A stretch of DNA of 64,000 bases, taken from positions 62,001 to 126,000 of the forward strand of contig NZ_CAKMMP010000010.1 of the NCBI RefSeq assembly GCF_927798175.1, given 5' to 3'. The DNA comes from Paenibacillus sp. JJ-223 (lineage in GTDB: Bacteria > Bacillota > Bacilli > Paenibacillales > Paenibacillaceae). A program made the translations under genes and the position numbers. This document shows positions 1 to 8,629 of the stretch, in pieces (within the stretch, counting starts at the first letter, position 1; every line of letters begins with the position of its first letter). Under the pieces are notes generated by a model, which ran no database searches, was not told the DNA's origin, and was given only the letters and a program-made list of their open reading frames with translations.

Positions 1-148
1 GACCTACGGACCGGTGAACGGAATGAAAGAGTTTGAAGGCAAACTGCTTTCTTTTGATGGCAGTGAGCTTGTCATTGAGGCCGGCAAGAAACAACATGCC
101 GTTCCTTATGACAAGATTGCAAGCGCGCGCTTGGCCATTCTGTTTTAG
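1..148 (+). CDS. rimP: Ribosome maturation factor RimP, C-terminal end (partial)
   Basis: Only the last 48 codons are present, read in frame from base 2 to the TAG at 146-148; the 5' part lies outside the window. The fragment contains the SH3-like C-terminal segment of RimP (TYGPVNGMKEFEGKL and a final KIASARLAILF). RimP assists maturation of the 30S subunit. Its place directly upstream of nusA is the conserved rimP-nusA-ylxR-ylxQ-infB order of Bacillales. The short fragment plus synteny makes the call good but not independently complete. Confidence 0.85.
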   Translation, partial: TYGPVNGMKEFEGKLLSFDGSELVIEAGKKQHAVPYDKIASARLAILF

Positions 149-192
149 GTACCTTGTTCACTTACCTAATAAAAAGACACATCCCTCGCGAT

Positions 193-232
193 AACGGCAA
201 GGTGCCCGGCAGTTTTGGGCCTTCGCCGTTTT
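193..232 (+). terminator. Hairpin between rimP and nusA, possible weak terminator or attenuator
   Basis: AACGGC-AAGG (193-202) pairs with CCTT-C-GCCGTT (220-230), followed by only four T residues. It could reduce read-through into nusA or be a processing site; the U-tract is too short for a firm terminator call. Confidence 0.35.
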
Positions 233-272
233 ACGTATGGGGTGCCATGTTTGAAAGGGGGATCAATTATTC

Positions 273-1370
273 ATGAGTATGGACTTTATTGAAGCAATGA
301 ATGAATTGGAGCGGGAAAAAGGGATTAGCAAGGATGTGCTGTTTGAAGCCATCGAAGCAGCTCTGATTTCCAGCTACAAACGGAACTTTAACACAGCTCA
401 GAACGTGCGCGTCGACATGAACCGCAACACGGGCGTCATCCGGGTATATGCCCGCAAATTGATCGTCGAGGAAGTATTGGATTCCCGGACGGAAATTTCC
501 TTGCCGGCAGCCCGCGAAATCAATCCTCACTTCCAATTGGAAGATATCGCGGAGATTGAAGTTACGCCGCGCGATTTCGGGCGTATTGCCGCCCAAACGG
601 CGAAACAGGTCGTGACGCAGCGCATTCGCGAAGCAGAACGCGGGTTGATTTACAACGCTTTCGTGGATAAAGAGGAAGATATCGTCACAGGCGTTGTGCA
701 GCGTCAGGATTTGCGCAATATTTACATCGACCTGGGCAAGATCGAAGCGGCATTGCCTTTGACGGAATTGATGCCGAACGAGAAGTTTGCTCACGGCGAC
801 CGGATCAAGGCGTACATCACGAAAGTGGAAAATACGACCAAAGGCCCGCAAATCATTTTGTCCCGTACGCATCCAGGTTTGTTGAAACGTCTCTTCGAGC
901 TGGAAGTTCCCGAGATTTTCGACGGCGTGGTAGAAATTCGTTCCGTCGCTCGCGAAGCTGGCTTCCGTTCCAAAATCGCGGTGCATTCCCGCAATGAGGA
1001 AGTCGATCCGGTCGGTTCCTGCGTAGGTCCGAAAGGCACGCGCGTGCAGACCATCGTGAATGAGCTGCGCGGCGAGAAAATCGATATCGTTCGATACTCT
1101 GAACAAGTGGATGAGTATGTGGCCAACGCCCTCAGCCCTTCCAAAGTTTTGGAGGTTCAGGTATTCGAGGAAGAGAAGATGGCGCGGGTCATCGTTCCTG
1201 ACTATCAGCTCTCGCTGGCAATCGGGATCAAGGGACAGAATGCCCGTCTTGCGGCCAAACTGACCGGTTGGAAGATCGATATCAAGAGCGAGACCCAGGC
1301 AGAACAGGAGTTTGGCAGAGAAAAGGATTCTTCCGCGGAAATGCATCAGGATTCCGTCTCCGTCGACTAG
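273..1370 (+). CDS. nusA: Transcription termination/antitermination factor NusA
   Basis: This 365-residue protein has the usual length of Firmicute NusA. It binds RNA polymerase and nascent RNA and modulates pausing and termination. The N-terminal polymerase-binding domain covers about residues 1-125 and an S1 domain about 130-200. Two KH domains follow, about 200-345; the second contains GIKGQNARLAAKLTGWKIDI. A short acidic tail replaces the AR repeats of enterobacterial NusA. The ATG at 273 is preceded by AAAGGGGG about 11 nt upstream; a second ATG at 279 is possible. It opens the nusA-ylxR-ylxQ-infB-rbfA operon. Confidence 0.98.
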   Translation: MSMDFIEAMNELEREKGISKDVLFEAIEAALISSYKRNFNTAQNVRVDMNRNTGVIRVYARKLIVEEVLDSRTEISLPAAREINPHFQLEDIAEIEVTPRDFGRIAAQTAKQVVTQRIREAERGLIYNAFVDKEEDIVTGVVQRQDLRNIYIDLGKIEAALPLTELMPNEKFAHGDRIKAYITKVENTTKGPQIILSRTHPGLLKRLFELEVPEIFDGVVEIRSVAREAGFRSKIAVHSRNEEVDPVGSCVGPKGTRVQTIVNELRGEKIDIVRYSEQVDEYVANALSPSKVLEVQVFEEEKMARVIVPDYQLSLAIGIKGQNARLAAKLTGWKIDIKSETQAEQEFGREKDSSAEMHQDSVSVD

Positions 1371-1396
1371 AGCTAAGCACGGGGGGGCGTTAATGT

Positions 1397-1705
1397 ATGA
1401 AACCAAAAAAAGTACCGCTGCGCAAATGTGTGGCGTGCCAGGAAATGATGCCCAAAAAGCAGCTGATTCGCGTGGTCAAAACGCCCGAGGATGAGGTGCT
1501 GATCGATCTGACTGGCAAAAAATCCGGACGTGGCGCGTATTTATGCGGCAAAGAATCTTGTTTCAAGCTTGCATTCAAAAACCGGTCCCTGGACCGGGCG
1601 TTGAAAGGCAAGGTTTCACCGGAAATTTACGAGCAGCTGGCTGCAGACTTCATTCGCGTGGAGGATGAATTCAAGGCTGCGCAGGAGCGTGATCAGGATG
1701 AGTGA
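1397..1705 (+). CDS. ylxR: YlxR family RNA-binding protein (RNase P modulator RnpM)
   Basis: This 102-residue DUF448 protein has the family signatures RKCVACQEMMPKKQLIRVV near the N terminus and GRGAYLC in the middle. YlxR binds RNA and has been linked to RNase P in B. subtilis, where it is called RnpM. It lies 26 nt after nusA and its last codons overlap the start of ylxQ, so the genes are translated as one unit. GGGGGGCG just upstream of the ATG serves as the ribosome site. Confidence 0.93.
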   Translation: MKPKKVPLRKCVACQEMMPKKQLIRVVKTPEDEVLIDLTGKKSGRGAYLCGKESCFKLAFKNRSLDRALKGKVSPEIYEQLAADFIRVEDEFKAAQERDQDE

Positions 1706-2027
1706 CCAAAAAGTGTTATCTTACCTCGGACTCGCGATGCGCGCAGGCAAGCTGGCTACCGGTGAAGAAATTGTGCTCAAAGCAATCCGCTCTTCCGAAG
1801 CTAAAATGGTTATTGTTGCGGGTGACGCCTCGGCCAATACACAAAAGAAATTTCGCGACAAATGCGGTTCCTACCAGGTGCCGCTCGTCATCGGTTTTGA
1901 CCGGGATCGCCTGGGTTCAAGTATCGGTAAAGACACGCGGGTTGTTCTTGCAGTAACGGACGTTGGGTTTGCAAAAATGATCTCCAAGCAAGTCGGTATA
2001 ATGTCGGAGGTGGAGTATATTGAGTAA
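1698..2027 (+). CDS. ylxQ: L7Ae-family K-turn RNA-binding protein YlxQ
   Basis: This 109-residue protein belongs to the L7Ae/L30e/Gadd45 fold; [16 protein letters not shown] and VIVAGDAS are typical. Members bind kink-turn RNA. The start chosen is the ATG at 1698 (MSDQKV), with CAGGAGCG upstream. An in-frame ATG at 1665 would lie deep in ylxR and has no ribosome site. It overlaps ylxR by 8 nt and infB by 8 nt. Its exact RNA target is not shown by the sequence. Confidence 0.92.
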   Translation: MSDQKVLSYLGLAMRAGKLATGEEIVLKAIRSSEAKMVIVAGDASANTQKKFRDKCGSYQVPLVIGFDRDRLGSSIGKDTRVVLAVTDVGFAKMISKQVGIMSEVEYIE

Positions 2028-4659
2028 ACAGGACAACAAGGATAAATTGCGGGTTTATGAATATGCGAAGTCCCTTAACATGAGCAGCAAAGAAATCATA
2101 ACCATTCTTAAAAAACTGGATATTCCGGTGAACAATCATATGAGCGTCATGGAGAATGGTTCGGTGGATAAAGTGGAACAATTTTTTAAAAACATAAAAT
2201 CATCTGCAGCTACGAAGCAGGGCTCCGAACCAAAGTCCGTTGCCACATCTTCGGTGCGCAGCGACAAAACAGTGGACAACAGCAAGCCGGCCGGCGGAGT
2301 GAACACGCCGGGCAATTCAAGTTCTTCCGGCAGTCCCGTACAAACAAAAATACAACAGGAAAAGCAGGTAGGTATGAACAATAGACCAAATTCCAACAAT
2401 AACAACGGCTCCCAAAGACACAGCGGCCAAGACAGCCGCAACAGATCCAATAGCTCCCAAGGTTCAAACCAAGGGGGACAATCCGGCAACCGCTCCAGAC
2501 CGGCGCAAAACGGAACTAACGGCAGTGCAGGCTCCCGTACGCAAGGCGGAACTGGCGGCAGCACCGCATCCCGTCCGCAAGGCGGAACTGGTGGCAGCAC
2601 CGGATCCCGTCCGCAAGGCGGAGGACAGCGCAGCAACAACAGCGGTGGCGGTCAAGTAAGAAACGCAAATTCAAGCAATGGCGGCAATCGCAGCGGCGGC
2701 CAAGGCCAGAGCCAAGGCCAAGGACAAGGACAACGCCGAGGCGGCCAAGGCGGTTCGGGCGGAAACAACAACGGTAACCGTTCCAACAATGGTGGCGGAC
2801 GTCGTTTCGATGACGGACGCGGCAACAATTTCCGCAACAATCGTGGTGGAAAAAATAACCGTGGCAGAAATCAACACCAGTCCCCGCCGCGCGAGAAAAT
2901 CGACAATACGCCGAAGAAAATCATCGTTCGTGGTGACATGACGGTAGGCGAAACAGCGAAGCTGCTGCACAAAGACGCTTCCGAGGTGATCAAAAAGCTG
3001 ATTGGCATGGGCGTTATGGCGACCATCAACCAAGAGCTCGATATTGATACGATTCTTCTTCTCGCGGGTGAATTCGGTGTTGAAGTCGAAGTGAAAATCC
3101 CGGTTGAGGACGATCGTTTCGAAACGGTTGAAGAGAACGACGATCCGGCAGATTTGCAGTCCCGTCCACCGGTCGTTACCATCATGGGTCACGTTGACCA
3201 TGGTAAAACAACGCTGCTTGATGCCATTCGTAGAACAAACGTTACAGGCGGCGAAGCAGGCGGAATCACGCAGCATATCGGTGCTTATCAAGTTGAGATC
3301 AACAACAAGAAAATCACGTTCTTGGACACGCCAGGTCACGAAGCGTTTACCGCTATGCGTGCGCGTGGAGCTCAGGTTACGGATATTACCATCATTGTGG
3401 TAGCTGCCGATGACGGCGTCATGCCACAAACGGTTGAAGCGATCAACCATGCCAAAGCGGCCGGACTTCCGATTATCGTTGCCGTGAACAAAATCGATAA
3501 ACCGGGTGCGGACCCAGATCGCGTTAAACAAGAATTGACCAACTATGAGCTCGTTCCGGAAGAGTGGGGCGGCGACACGATCTTTGTTAACGTTTCGGCG
3601 AAACAACGGATCGGACTGGAAGGTCTGCTTGAAATGATTCTGCTCGTTGCAGAAGTAAACGAGTACAAAGCCAACCCGAACAAACGTGCCCGCGGTACGG
3701 TGATCGAAGCCGAGCTCGACAAAGGCCGTGGCCCGGTAGCTCGCGTTCTCGTACAGCACGGAACATTGAAAGTCGGGGATGCGTTTGTTGCAGGTAACTG
3801 TTTCGGACGTGTGCGCGCAATGGTCAATGACAAAGGACGCCGTTTGAAAGAAGCCGGACCTTCGACACCTGTAGAGATTACCGGTTTGACCGAAGTTCCA
3901 GGCGCAGGCGATCCGTTCATGGTATTCGAAGACGAGCGCAAGGCACGTTCGATTGCCGACAAACGCGCGATTACGCAGCGTGAGTCCGATCTGGGCACCA
4001 ACACACGCGTAACGCTGGATGATTTGTTCAAACACATCAAAGACGGCGAAATCAAGGATCTGAACGTGATCATCAAAGGTGACGTGCAAGGTTCGGTTGA
4101 GGCGCTGAAAAGCTCCCTTGCCAAAATCGAAGTCGAAGGTGTGCGCGTAAAAATCATTCACAGTGGTGCAGGTGCAATTACCGAGTCTGACATCATTCTC
4201 GCGACGGCATCGAACGCCATCGTGATCGGTTTCAATGTGCGTCCTGACAATCAGGCGAAAATCACGGCTGAGCAGGAGCAAGTAGACATTCGTCTGCATC
4301 GCGTCATCTACAGCGTGATCGAGGAAATCGAACAGGCGATGAAGGGTATGCTTGATCCGGTCTACAAAGAGAATGTCATTGGGCATGCAGAAGTTCGCAA
4401 CACGTTCAAAATCAGCAAAGTGGGTACCATTGCAGGTTGTATGGTTACTTCCGGCAAAATCACACGTTCGGCGGAAGCTCGCCTGATTCGTGACGGCATC
4501 GTGCTGTACGAAGGCAAGCTGGATTCCTTGAAACGTTACAAAGATGATGCTAAAGAAGTAGCACAAGGCTACGAGTGCGGTATTACGCTGGATAATTATA
4601 ACGATCTCAAAGAAGGCGACGTGATCGAAGCTTTCGTGATGGAGACCGTAGAACGATAA
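2020..4659 (+). CDS. infB: Translation initiation factor IF-2
   Basis: This 879-residue GTPase brings initiator fMet-tRNA to the 30S P-site. The start is TTG at 2020, seven nt after GGAGGTGG and overlapping the ylxQ stop. An IF2-N domain at about 1-55 is followed by a long low-complexity linker, about 65-290, rich in Gly, Asn, Ser, Gln and Arg. A second IF2-N segment follows, then the G domain from about residue 380: GHVDHGKT from 390, [12 protein letters not shown] and SAK. Domains II-IV and the fMet-tRNA-binding C terminus end the protein. The linker is unusually G-rich and includes a tandem repeat, listed separately. Confidence 0.98.
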   Translation: MSKQDNKDKLRVYEYAKSLNMSSKEIITILKKLDIPVNNHMSVMENGSVDKVEQFFKNIKSSAATKQGSEPKSVATSSVRSDKTVDNSKPAGGVNTPGNSSSSGSPVQTKIQQEKQVGMNNRPNSNNNNGSQRHSGQDSRNRSNSSQGSNQGGQSGNRSRPAQNGTNGSAGSRTQGGTGGSTASRPQGGTGGSTGSRPQGGGQRSNNSGGGQVRNANSSNGGNRSGGQGQSQGQGQGQRRGGQGGSGGNNNGNRSNNGGGRRFDDGRGNNFRNNRGGKNNRGRNQHQSPPREKIDNTPKKIIVRGDMTVGETAKLLHKDASEVIKKLIGMGVMATINQELDIDTILLLAGEFGVEVEVKIPVEDDRFETVEENDDPADLQSRPPVVTIMGHVDHGKTTLLDAIRRTNVTGGEAGGITQHIGAYQVEINNKKITFLDTPGHEAFTAMRARGAQVTDITIIVVAADDGVMPQTVEAINHAKAAGLPIIVAVNKIDKPGADPDRVKQELTNYELVPEEWGGDTIFVNVSAKQRIGLEGLLEMILLVAEVNEYKANPNKRARGTVIEAELDKGRGPVARVLVQHGTLKVGDAFVAGNCFGRVRAMVNDKGRRLKEAGPSTPVEITGLTEVPGAGDPFMVFEDERKARSIADKRAITQRESDLGTNTRVTLDDLFKHIKDGEIKDLNVIIKGDVQGSVEALKSSLAKIEVEGVRVKIIHSGAGAITESDIILATASNAIVIGFNVRPDNQAKITAEQEQVDIRLHRVIYSVIEEIEQAMKGMLDPVYKENVIGHAEVRNTFKISKVGTIAGCMVTSGKITRSAEARLIRDGIVLYEGKLDSLKRYKDDAKEVAQGYECGITLDNYNDLKEGDVIEAFVMETVER
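2536..2622 (+). repeat. 36-bp in-frame tandem repeat in the infB linker
   Basis: Two full 36-bp units (2536-2571, 2572-2607) and a 15-bp partial third encode the 12-residue unit [12 protein letters not shown], with RT and AS variants. It lies inside the disordered linker of IF-2 and is a likely site of length variation by slippage. Confidence 0.85.
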
Positions 4660-4684
4660 GCAAGGAAGCATGAGGTGAACAACG

Positions 4685-5044
4685 ATGGCCAAGATTCGTA
4701 CTGGCAGAGTAGGCGAACAGATCAAAAAAGAGCTTAGCTTGCTGATTCAATCGGAACTGAAAGATCCGCGCATCGGCTTTGTCACGGTGACAGGCGTTGA
4801 AGTAACTAACGACCTGTCCCAAGCCAAAGTATATCTGAGTGTTTTCGGGGATGAAGAACAGAAGGATAATTCGCTTAAAGCGCTCGGAAAAGCAAATGGG
4901 TTTTTGCGTTCCGAGCTTGGCAAGCGCATCAGACTTCGCCATGTTCCCGAATTGATCTTCAAGATTGATGAGTCGATTGCCTATGGCAGCCGCATTGAAA
5001 AGCTGCTCGGGGATATCGGCAGCGATAACAACGAATCCCAGTAA
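4685..5044 (+). CDS. rbfA: 30S ribosome-binding factor RbfA
   Basis: This 119-residue protein matches RbfA in length and motifs: the N-terminal [14 protein letters not shown] and the KH-like core [20 protein letters not shown]. It binds free 30S subunits during late 16S maturation. It lies 25 nt after infB, with a GAGGTG ribosome site, and 19 nt before nrnA. This is the conserved infB-rbfA-truB arrangement. Confidence 0.96.
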   Translation: MAKIRTGRVGEQIKKELSLLIQSELKDPRIGFVTVTGVEVTNDLSQAKVYLSVFGDEEQKDNSLKALGKANGFLRSELGKRIRLRHVPELIFKIDESIAYGSRIEKLLGDIGSDNNESQ

Positions 5045-5063
5045 TTGCATAAAGGAGACGGCT

Positions 5064-6035
5064 ATGCACACTTATGAACAGGCGCTTCAGGACGGAAAGC
5101 AATTTCTGCTGGAGCATGACGATTACCTGGTCGTGTCGCATGTACAGCCGGACGGTGACGCAGTCAGCTCTACGGTAACGGTGGGCTGGCTGCTGTCATG
5201 TCTGGGGAAAACTTTCACGATGATGAACGAAGGCGAGATTCCGCAGCGCATGCGCTTTTTGTGGAATGCGGACCGCATCGTGAACATGACCGAACAGCCG
5301 CCGCAGCGGAAGTACAAAGCAGTCATTTGCGTGGATTGTGCAGATTTTGCAAGAGTGGGCTTAACGAAGCAATATTTTGAAGAAGATGCCCTCATTTTGA
5401 ATATCGACCATCATCCGACCAATGACGGTTACGGCACGGTGAATATCATTAAACCGGATGCAGCAGCAACGGCTGAAATTTTATTCGATTTTGTCGGACA
5501 GTTTCCGATCCAGATGGACAAGGCTGCGGCTACGGCTATTTATACAGGACTGTTAACGGATACGGGTGGATTTCGGTATGCCAACACAAGTCCTAATGTG
5601 ATGACAACCGCCTCCAAATTGCTGGAGTATGGCGTGGATGGACCGATGCTGGCCCAAATCCTGTTGGAGCAGGTTACTCTCCCGCAGGTGCGTATCCTGA
5701 ACAAAGCGCTTTCCAGTCTGAAGATGACCGACGATGGCAAAATTGCCTGGGTAGTGATCACTCCCGAGGACATGGTGGCTTGCGGCGCGGCGAATGAAGA
5801 TTTGGAAGGGATCGTCAACTATCCCCGCAATATTGAAGGGGTTGAAGTCGGTATTTTTTTCAAGGTCATTCATGACCAGGCCGTCAAAGTCTCTCTTCGT
5901 TCTGCAGGCAAGGTCAACGTCGCTGCACTCGCGCAAACCTTCGGCGGAGGCGGGCATGTGCTCGCTGCCGGTTGCCGGCTGGAAGGAAGCTTGGATGATA
6001 TCGTAGACCGTGTATTGAAGCAGGTGAATGTATGA
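5064..6035 (+). CDS. nrnA: DHH/DHHA1 phosphoesterase, NrnA-type oligoribonuclease/pAp phosphatase
   Basis: This 323-residue protein has the DHH-family motifs HVQPDGDAVSS, VDCADF and DHHPTN, and a C-terminal DHHA1 domain with FGGGGHVLAAG. NrnA enzymes degrade short RNA oligonucleotides and dephosphorylate 3'-phosphoadenosine 5'-phosphate. The start is ATG 5064 after AAAGGAGA; a longer in-frame extension into rbfA has no ribosome site. It overlaps truB by ATGA. In B. subtilis nrnA lies elsewhere; between rbfA and truB it probably joins the RNA-processing operon. Family certain, exact substrate inferred. Confidence 0.9.
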   Translation: MHTYEQALQDGKQFLLEHDDYLVVSHVQPDGDAVSSTVTVGWLLSCLGKTFTMMNEGEIPQRMRFLWNADRIVNMTEQPPQRKYKAVICVDCADFARVGLTKQYFEEDALILNIDHHPTNDGYGTVNIIKPDAAATAEILFDFVGQFPIQMDKAAATAIYTGLLTDTGGFRYANTSPNVMTTASKLLEYGVDGPMLAQILLEQVTLPQVRILNKALSSLKMTDDGKIAWVVITPEDMVACGAANEDLEGIVNYPRNIEGVEVGIFFKVIHDQAVKVSLRSAGKVNVAALAQTFGGGGHVLAAGCRLEGSLDDIVDRVLKQVNV

Positions 6036-6958
6036 TGGTAAAACCGTTTGAAGGGATTTTGCCGGTGTATAAGCCGGCAGGATTCACGTCCCATGATGTC
6101 GTTGCCAAAATGCGGCGAATCTTGAAGATGAAACGGATCGGACATACAGGAACGTTGGACCCTCAAGTCACGGGGGTACTCCCTTTGTGTCTTGGACGAG
6201 CAACAAGAGTTGTGGAGTACATGCAGGAACTTCCGAAGGAGTATCTGGCAACGTTGAGACTTGGATTGTCCACCGATACAGAAGATATGACAGGTGAAGT
6301 TACCCAGCGGGCGGATGAACCGGTTCGTGTGGCAGAGGCGCAAGTTTTGCAGGTATTGCAGCAGTTTCTGGGTACGATCTCCCAGGTTCCGCCCATGTTT
6401 TCCGCGGTGAAGGTCGATGGCAAACGGTTGTACGAGCTTGCCCGTGAAGGAAAAACCGTGGAACGCAAAAGCCGCGAAGTGACTATTCATGAATTGGAGC
6501 TGACGGGCATGGACGTCAGAGAAGATGTGACGGACATTTCCTTCCGCGCGCTATGTTCCAAGGGCACCTACATACGGACGTTATGCGTCGACATTGGCAA
6601 GGCGCTAGGTTATCCTTCCACGATGGTGAAGCTGGAACGTACGATATCTGCAGGCATTCCGGCAGACCGCTGCTTGCATATCGAAGACGTGGAGCGGCGT
6701 ATGGCGGACGGAACGTTGGCCGATGCGCTGATTCCAGTGGATGAAGCTATTGCCTACTTGCCTGCTCATACGGTTGGCGATGCGCAGGCCAAAGGAGCCC
6801 TTCAGGGGCAAAAGCTATCGGCAAAGCTGCTCGATCCTCCCGCGGAGAAACCCGGATTTCTGCGTTTGTATGCGCAGGACGGCACATTTTATGGTATTTT
6901 CGAACGGGATGAAGCCAAACCGACGGTGAAGGCGGTTAAAGTTTTTTTGCCGGAATAA
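6032..6958 (+). CDS. truB: tRNA pseudouridine(55) synthase TruB
   Basis: This 308-residue enzyme isomerises U55 to pseudouridine in the T-loop of tRNAs. The TruB motif I with the catalytic aspartate reads RIGHTGTLDPQVTGVLP (about residues 34-50). PPMFSAVKVDGKRLYELAR and KGTYIRTL are further family motifs, and a PUA-like C-terminal region follows. Its ATG overlaps the nrnA stop (ATGA), indicating translational coupling. Confidence 0.97.
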   Translation: MMVKPFEGILPVYKPAGFTSHDVVAKMRRILKMKRIGHTGTLDPQVTGVLPLCLGRATRVVEYMQELPKEYLATLRLGLSTDTEDMTGEVTQRADEPVRVAEAQVLQVLQQFLGTISQVPPMFSAVKVDGKRLYELAREGKTVERKSREVTIHELELTGMDVREDVTDISFRALCSKGTYIRTLCVDIGKALGYPSTMVKLERTISAGIPADRCLHIEDVERRMADGTLADALIPVDEAIAYLPAHTVGDAQAKGALQGQKLSAKLLDPPAEKPGFLRLYAQDGTFYGIFERDEAKPTVKAVKVFLPE

Positions 6959-7020
6959 GGAAAACTTGAGTTTAGGCCGCGGTGATGCTAAGCTCTGTCT
7001 ATCAAGCGAATTGCAGGTGA

Positions 7021-7965
7021 ATGATTGTGAAAACGGTAATGCTATCGTATCCGCGGACGTTATCGTCCGAAGAATTGCATCCCCAGCCGCAGGTGCTGGC
7101 CATCGGCCAATTTGACGGACTGCATCTCGGGCATGCCAGCGTCATTTTATCGGCTGTGCGCATTGCGCGTGAAACCGGCACGCAAGCGGCCGTCATGACT
7201 TTTCACCCACACCCGAAAGAAGTCATGCGCAAAGGGGACTATGAGGGATATTTGACTCCTCTGAAAGATAAAGAAGACATCCTTTCAGCGATGGGAGTGG
7301 ATGTGCTCTACGTCGTTGAGTTCAACGAACAATTCTCCCACTTGTCGCCAGACCAGTTTGTGCAGGATCTGCTGCTTCCATTACAAACGCGAACTGCGGT
7401 CGTCGGATTCGATTTCCGTTTCGGCCACAAGGGAGCAGGGGACGAAGCGCTGCTTCGAGAACTGGGGGGCGAGCAAATGAGCGTTGAGACGGTGCCGCCG
7501 TTTCTGTTAGGCGGCAAGAAGGTCAGCAGCTCGCTCATCCGGGGGCTGCTCCAGCGGGGCGAAATGGATGAGGCGAGTCGCTGGCTTGGAAGGCCTTACA
7601 GCATACGCGGCACCGTGGTGCATGGGGAGAAAAGAGGGCGAACCATCGGCTTCCCTACCGCCAATCTTGAGCTCACGGACCGTTACGTTGCACCGGCTAC
7701 CGGCGTTTATGCCGTGCGAGTGGAGTATCGGGGACAGGAGCTGCGCGGGGTCATGAACCTTGGCGTGAAACCGACGTTTCATGAGCAGGGCATGAAACCG
7801 ACCTTTGAAGTGCATCTGCTCGATTTCGAGGGGCAGCTGTACGATGAGGAATTGAAGGTAGAGCTGGTTCATTACATCCGTCCGGAACGCAAGTTTGCAT
7901 CCATTGATGCACTCATTGCCCAGATTCGCGAGGATGCATTGACTGCCGCAAGGCTGCTCAGCTAA
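7021..7965 (+). CDS. ribF: Bifunctional riboflavin kinase/FAD synthetase
   Basis: This 314-residue protein (ribC in B. subtilis) makes FMN and then FAD. The N-terminal FMN adenylyltransferase domain has the nucleotidyltransferase motif GQFDGLHLGH and later SSSLIRGLLQRG. The C-terminal flavokinase domain starts near 185 and contains KRGRTIGFPTANL and GVYAVRV. It follows truB after 62 nt. No FMN riboswitch is visible upstream. The start ATG at 7021 has GCAGGTGA just before it. Confidence 0.96.
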   Translation: MIVKTVMLSYPRTLSSEELHPQPQVLAIGQFDGLHLGHASVILSAVRIARETGTQAAVMTFHPHPKEVMRKGDYEGYLTPLKDKEDILSAMGVDVLYVVEFNEQFSHLSPDQFVQDLLLPLQTRTAVVGFDFRFGHKGAGDEALLRELGGEQMSVETVPPFLLGGKKVSSSLIRGLLQRGEMDEASRWLGRPYSIRGTVVHGEKRGRTIGFPTANLELTDRYVAPATGVYAVRVEYRGQELRGVMNLGVKPTFHEQGMKPTFEVHLLDFEGQLYDEELKVELVHYIRPERKFASIDALIAQIREDALTAARLLS

Positions 7966-7993
7966 CCATTGCATAATAAAATGGATGTTTACA

Positions 7994-8023
7994 TTTACTT
8001 TTATTGGGCAACTATGATATAAT
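7994..8023 (+). promoter_or_regulatory. Promoter for rpsO
   Basis: TTTACT (7994-7999), an 18-bp spacer and TATAAT (8018-8023) with an extended TG at 8015-8016. It gives a leader of about 95 nt before rpsO. Confidence 0.7.
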
Positions 8024-8044
8024 GTACTACGTTGTCCTTCGGGG

Positions 8045-8101
8045 CGACATTAACCTTGGCTTGGTTGCTTGCTCTCACCGGCGGTAACGAGGCTAATGGC
8101 G
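8045..8101 (+). promoter_or_regulatory. Structured rpsO leader, candidate S15 autoregulatory element
   Basis: CG-CATTA-CCTTG (8045-8058) pairs with CGAGG-TAATG-CG (8088-8101) through three helices separated by 1x1 mismatches, leaving a 29-nt apical region. The structure ends 10 nt before the rpsO ribosome site. S15 controls its own mRNA in several bacteria by binding leader structures; that this is such a site is inferred from position and shape. Confidence 0.5.
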
Positions 8102-8125
8102 ATTATTATGAAGGAGGTGAATAGG

Positions 8126-8395
8126 ATGGCATTGACTCAAGAACGCAAACAACAACTGATCGACGAGCACAAAACTCATGAGTCCGATACAGGATCTCCT
8201 GAAGTGCAAGTTGCTATCCTTACGGAAAACATCAGAAGTTTGACAGACCACTTGCGTACGCACAAGAAAGACCACCACTCCCGTCGTGGGCTTTTGAAAA
8301 TGGTAGGTCAACGTCGTAAGCTTTTGGCTTACGTGAAAAACAAAGATGTTAAACGTTACAGCGCACTGATCGAAAAACTCGGATTGCGTCGTTAA
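8126..8395 (+). CDS. rpsO: 30S ribosomal protein S15
   Basis: This 89-residue protein is a full-length S15, a primary 16S rRNA-binding protein of the platform. Typical motifs are [19 protein letters not shown] and [12 protein letters not shown]. The start is ATG 8126, preceded by AAGGAGGTG at an ideal distance; an upstream in-frame ATG at 8069 lies within the leader structure. It has its own promoter and leader, and is followed by a compound hairpin before pnp. Confidence 0.98.
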   Translation: MALTQERKQQLIDEHKTHESDTGSPEVQVAILTENIRSLTDHLRTHKKDHHSRRGLLKMVGQRRKLLAYVKNKDVKRYSALIEKLGLRR

Positions 8396-8415
8396 TTATC
8401 GTACATGTCTTCAAA

Positions 8416-8480
8416 ACCAACCTGGCTGTTATCCGCCGTTCTTTTGTCTGAAAGGACAAGCGGGCCCACAGCCGGGTTGT
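8416..8480 (+). terminator. Compound hairpin between rpsO and pnp
   Basis: AACCTGGCTGT (8419-8429) pairs with ACAGCCGGGTT (8468-8478) with one G-U pair; a smaller hairpin with TTGTC/GACAA arms sits in its loop. It is followed by GTTTTGT. It may be a partial terminator for rpsO or a processing/autoregulation site for pnp. Confidence 0.55.
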
Positions 8481-8629
8481 TTTGTAGATGAACGCGGTGC
8501 CATATATTTGTAAATGAACGCTCCGCAAGGAGCTTTTGTTTTGCATGAGAGTATATTAGAGCATGCAGGAAATACTGTGAGAATGCAGAATCCATTGATG
8601 TAAGATTGATTTAAACAAGGAGGGATTTC

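Noticed and set aside
2671..4725. 684-codon open frame on the minus strand opposite infB
   Set aside because: It is antisense to the highly conserved IF-2, has no ribosome site or family motifs, and arises from codon bias of the real gene.
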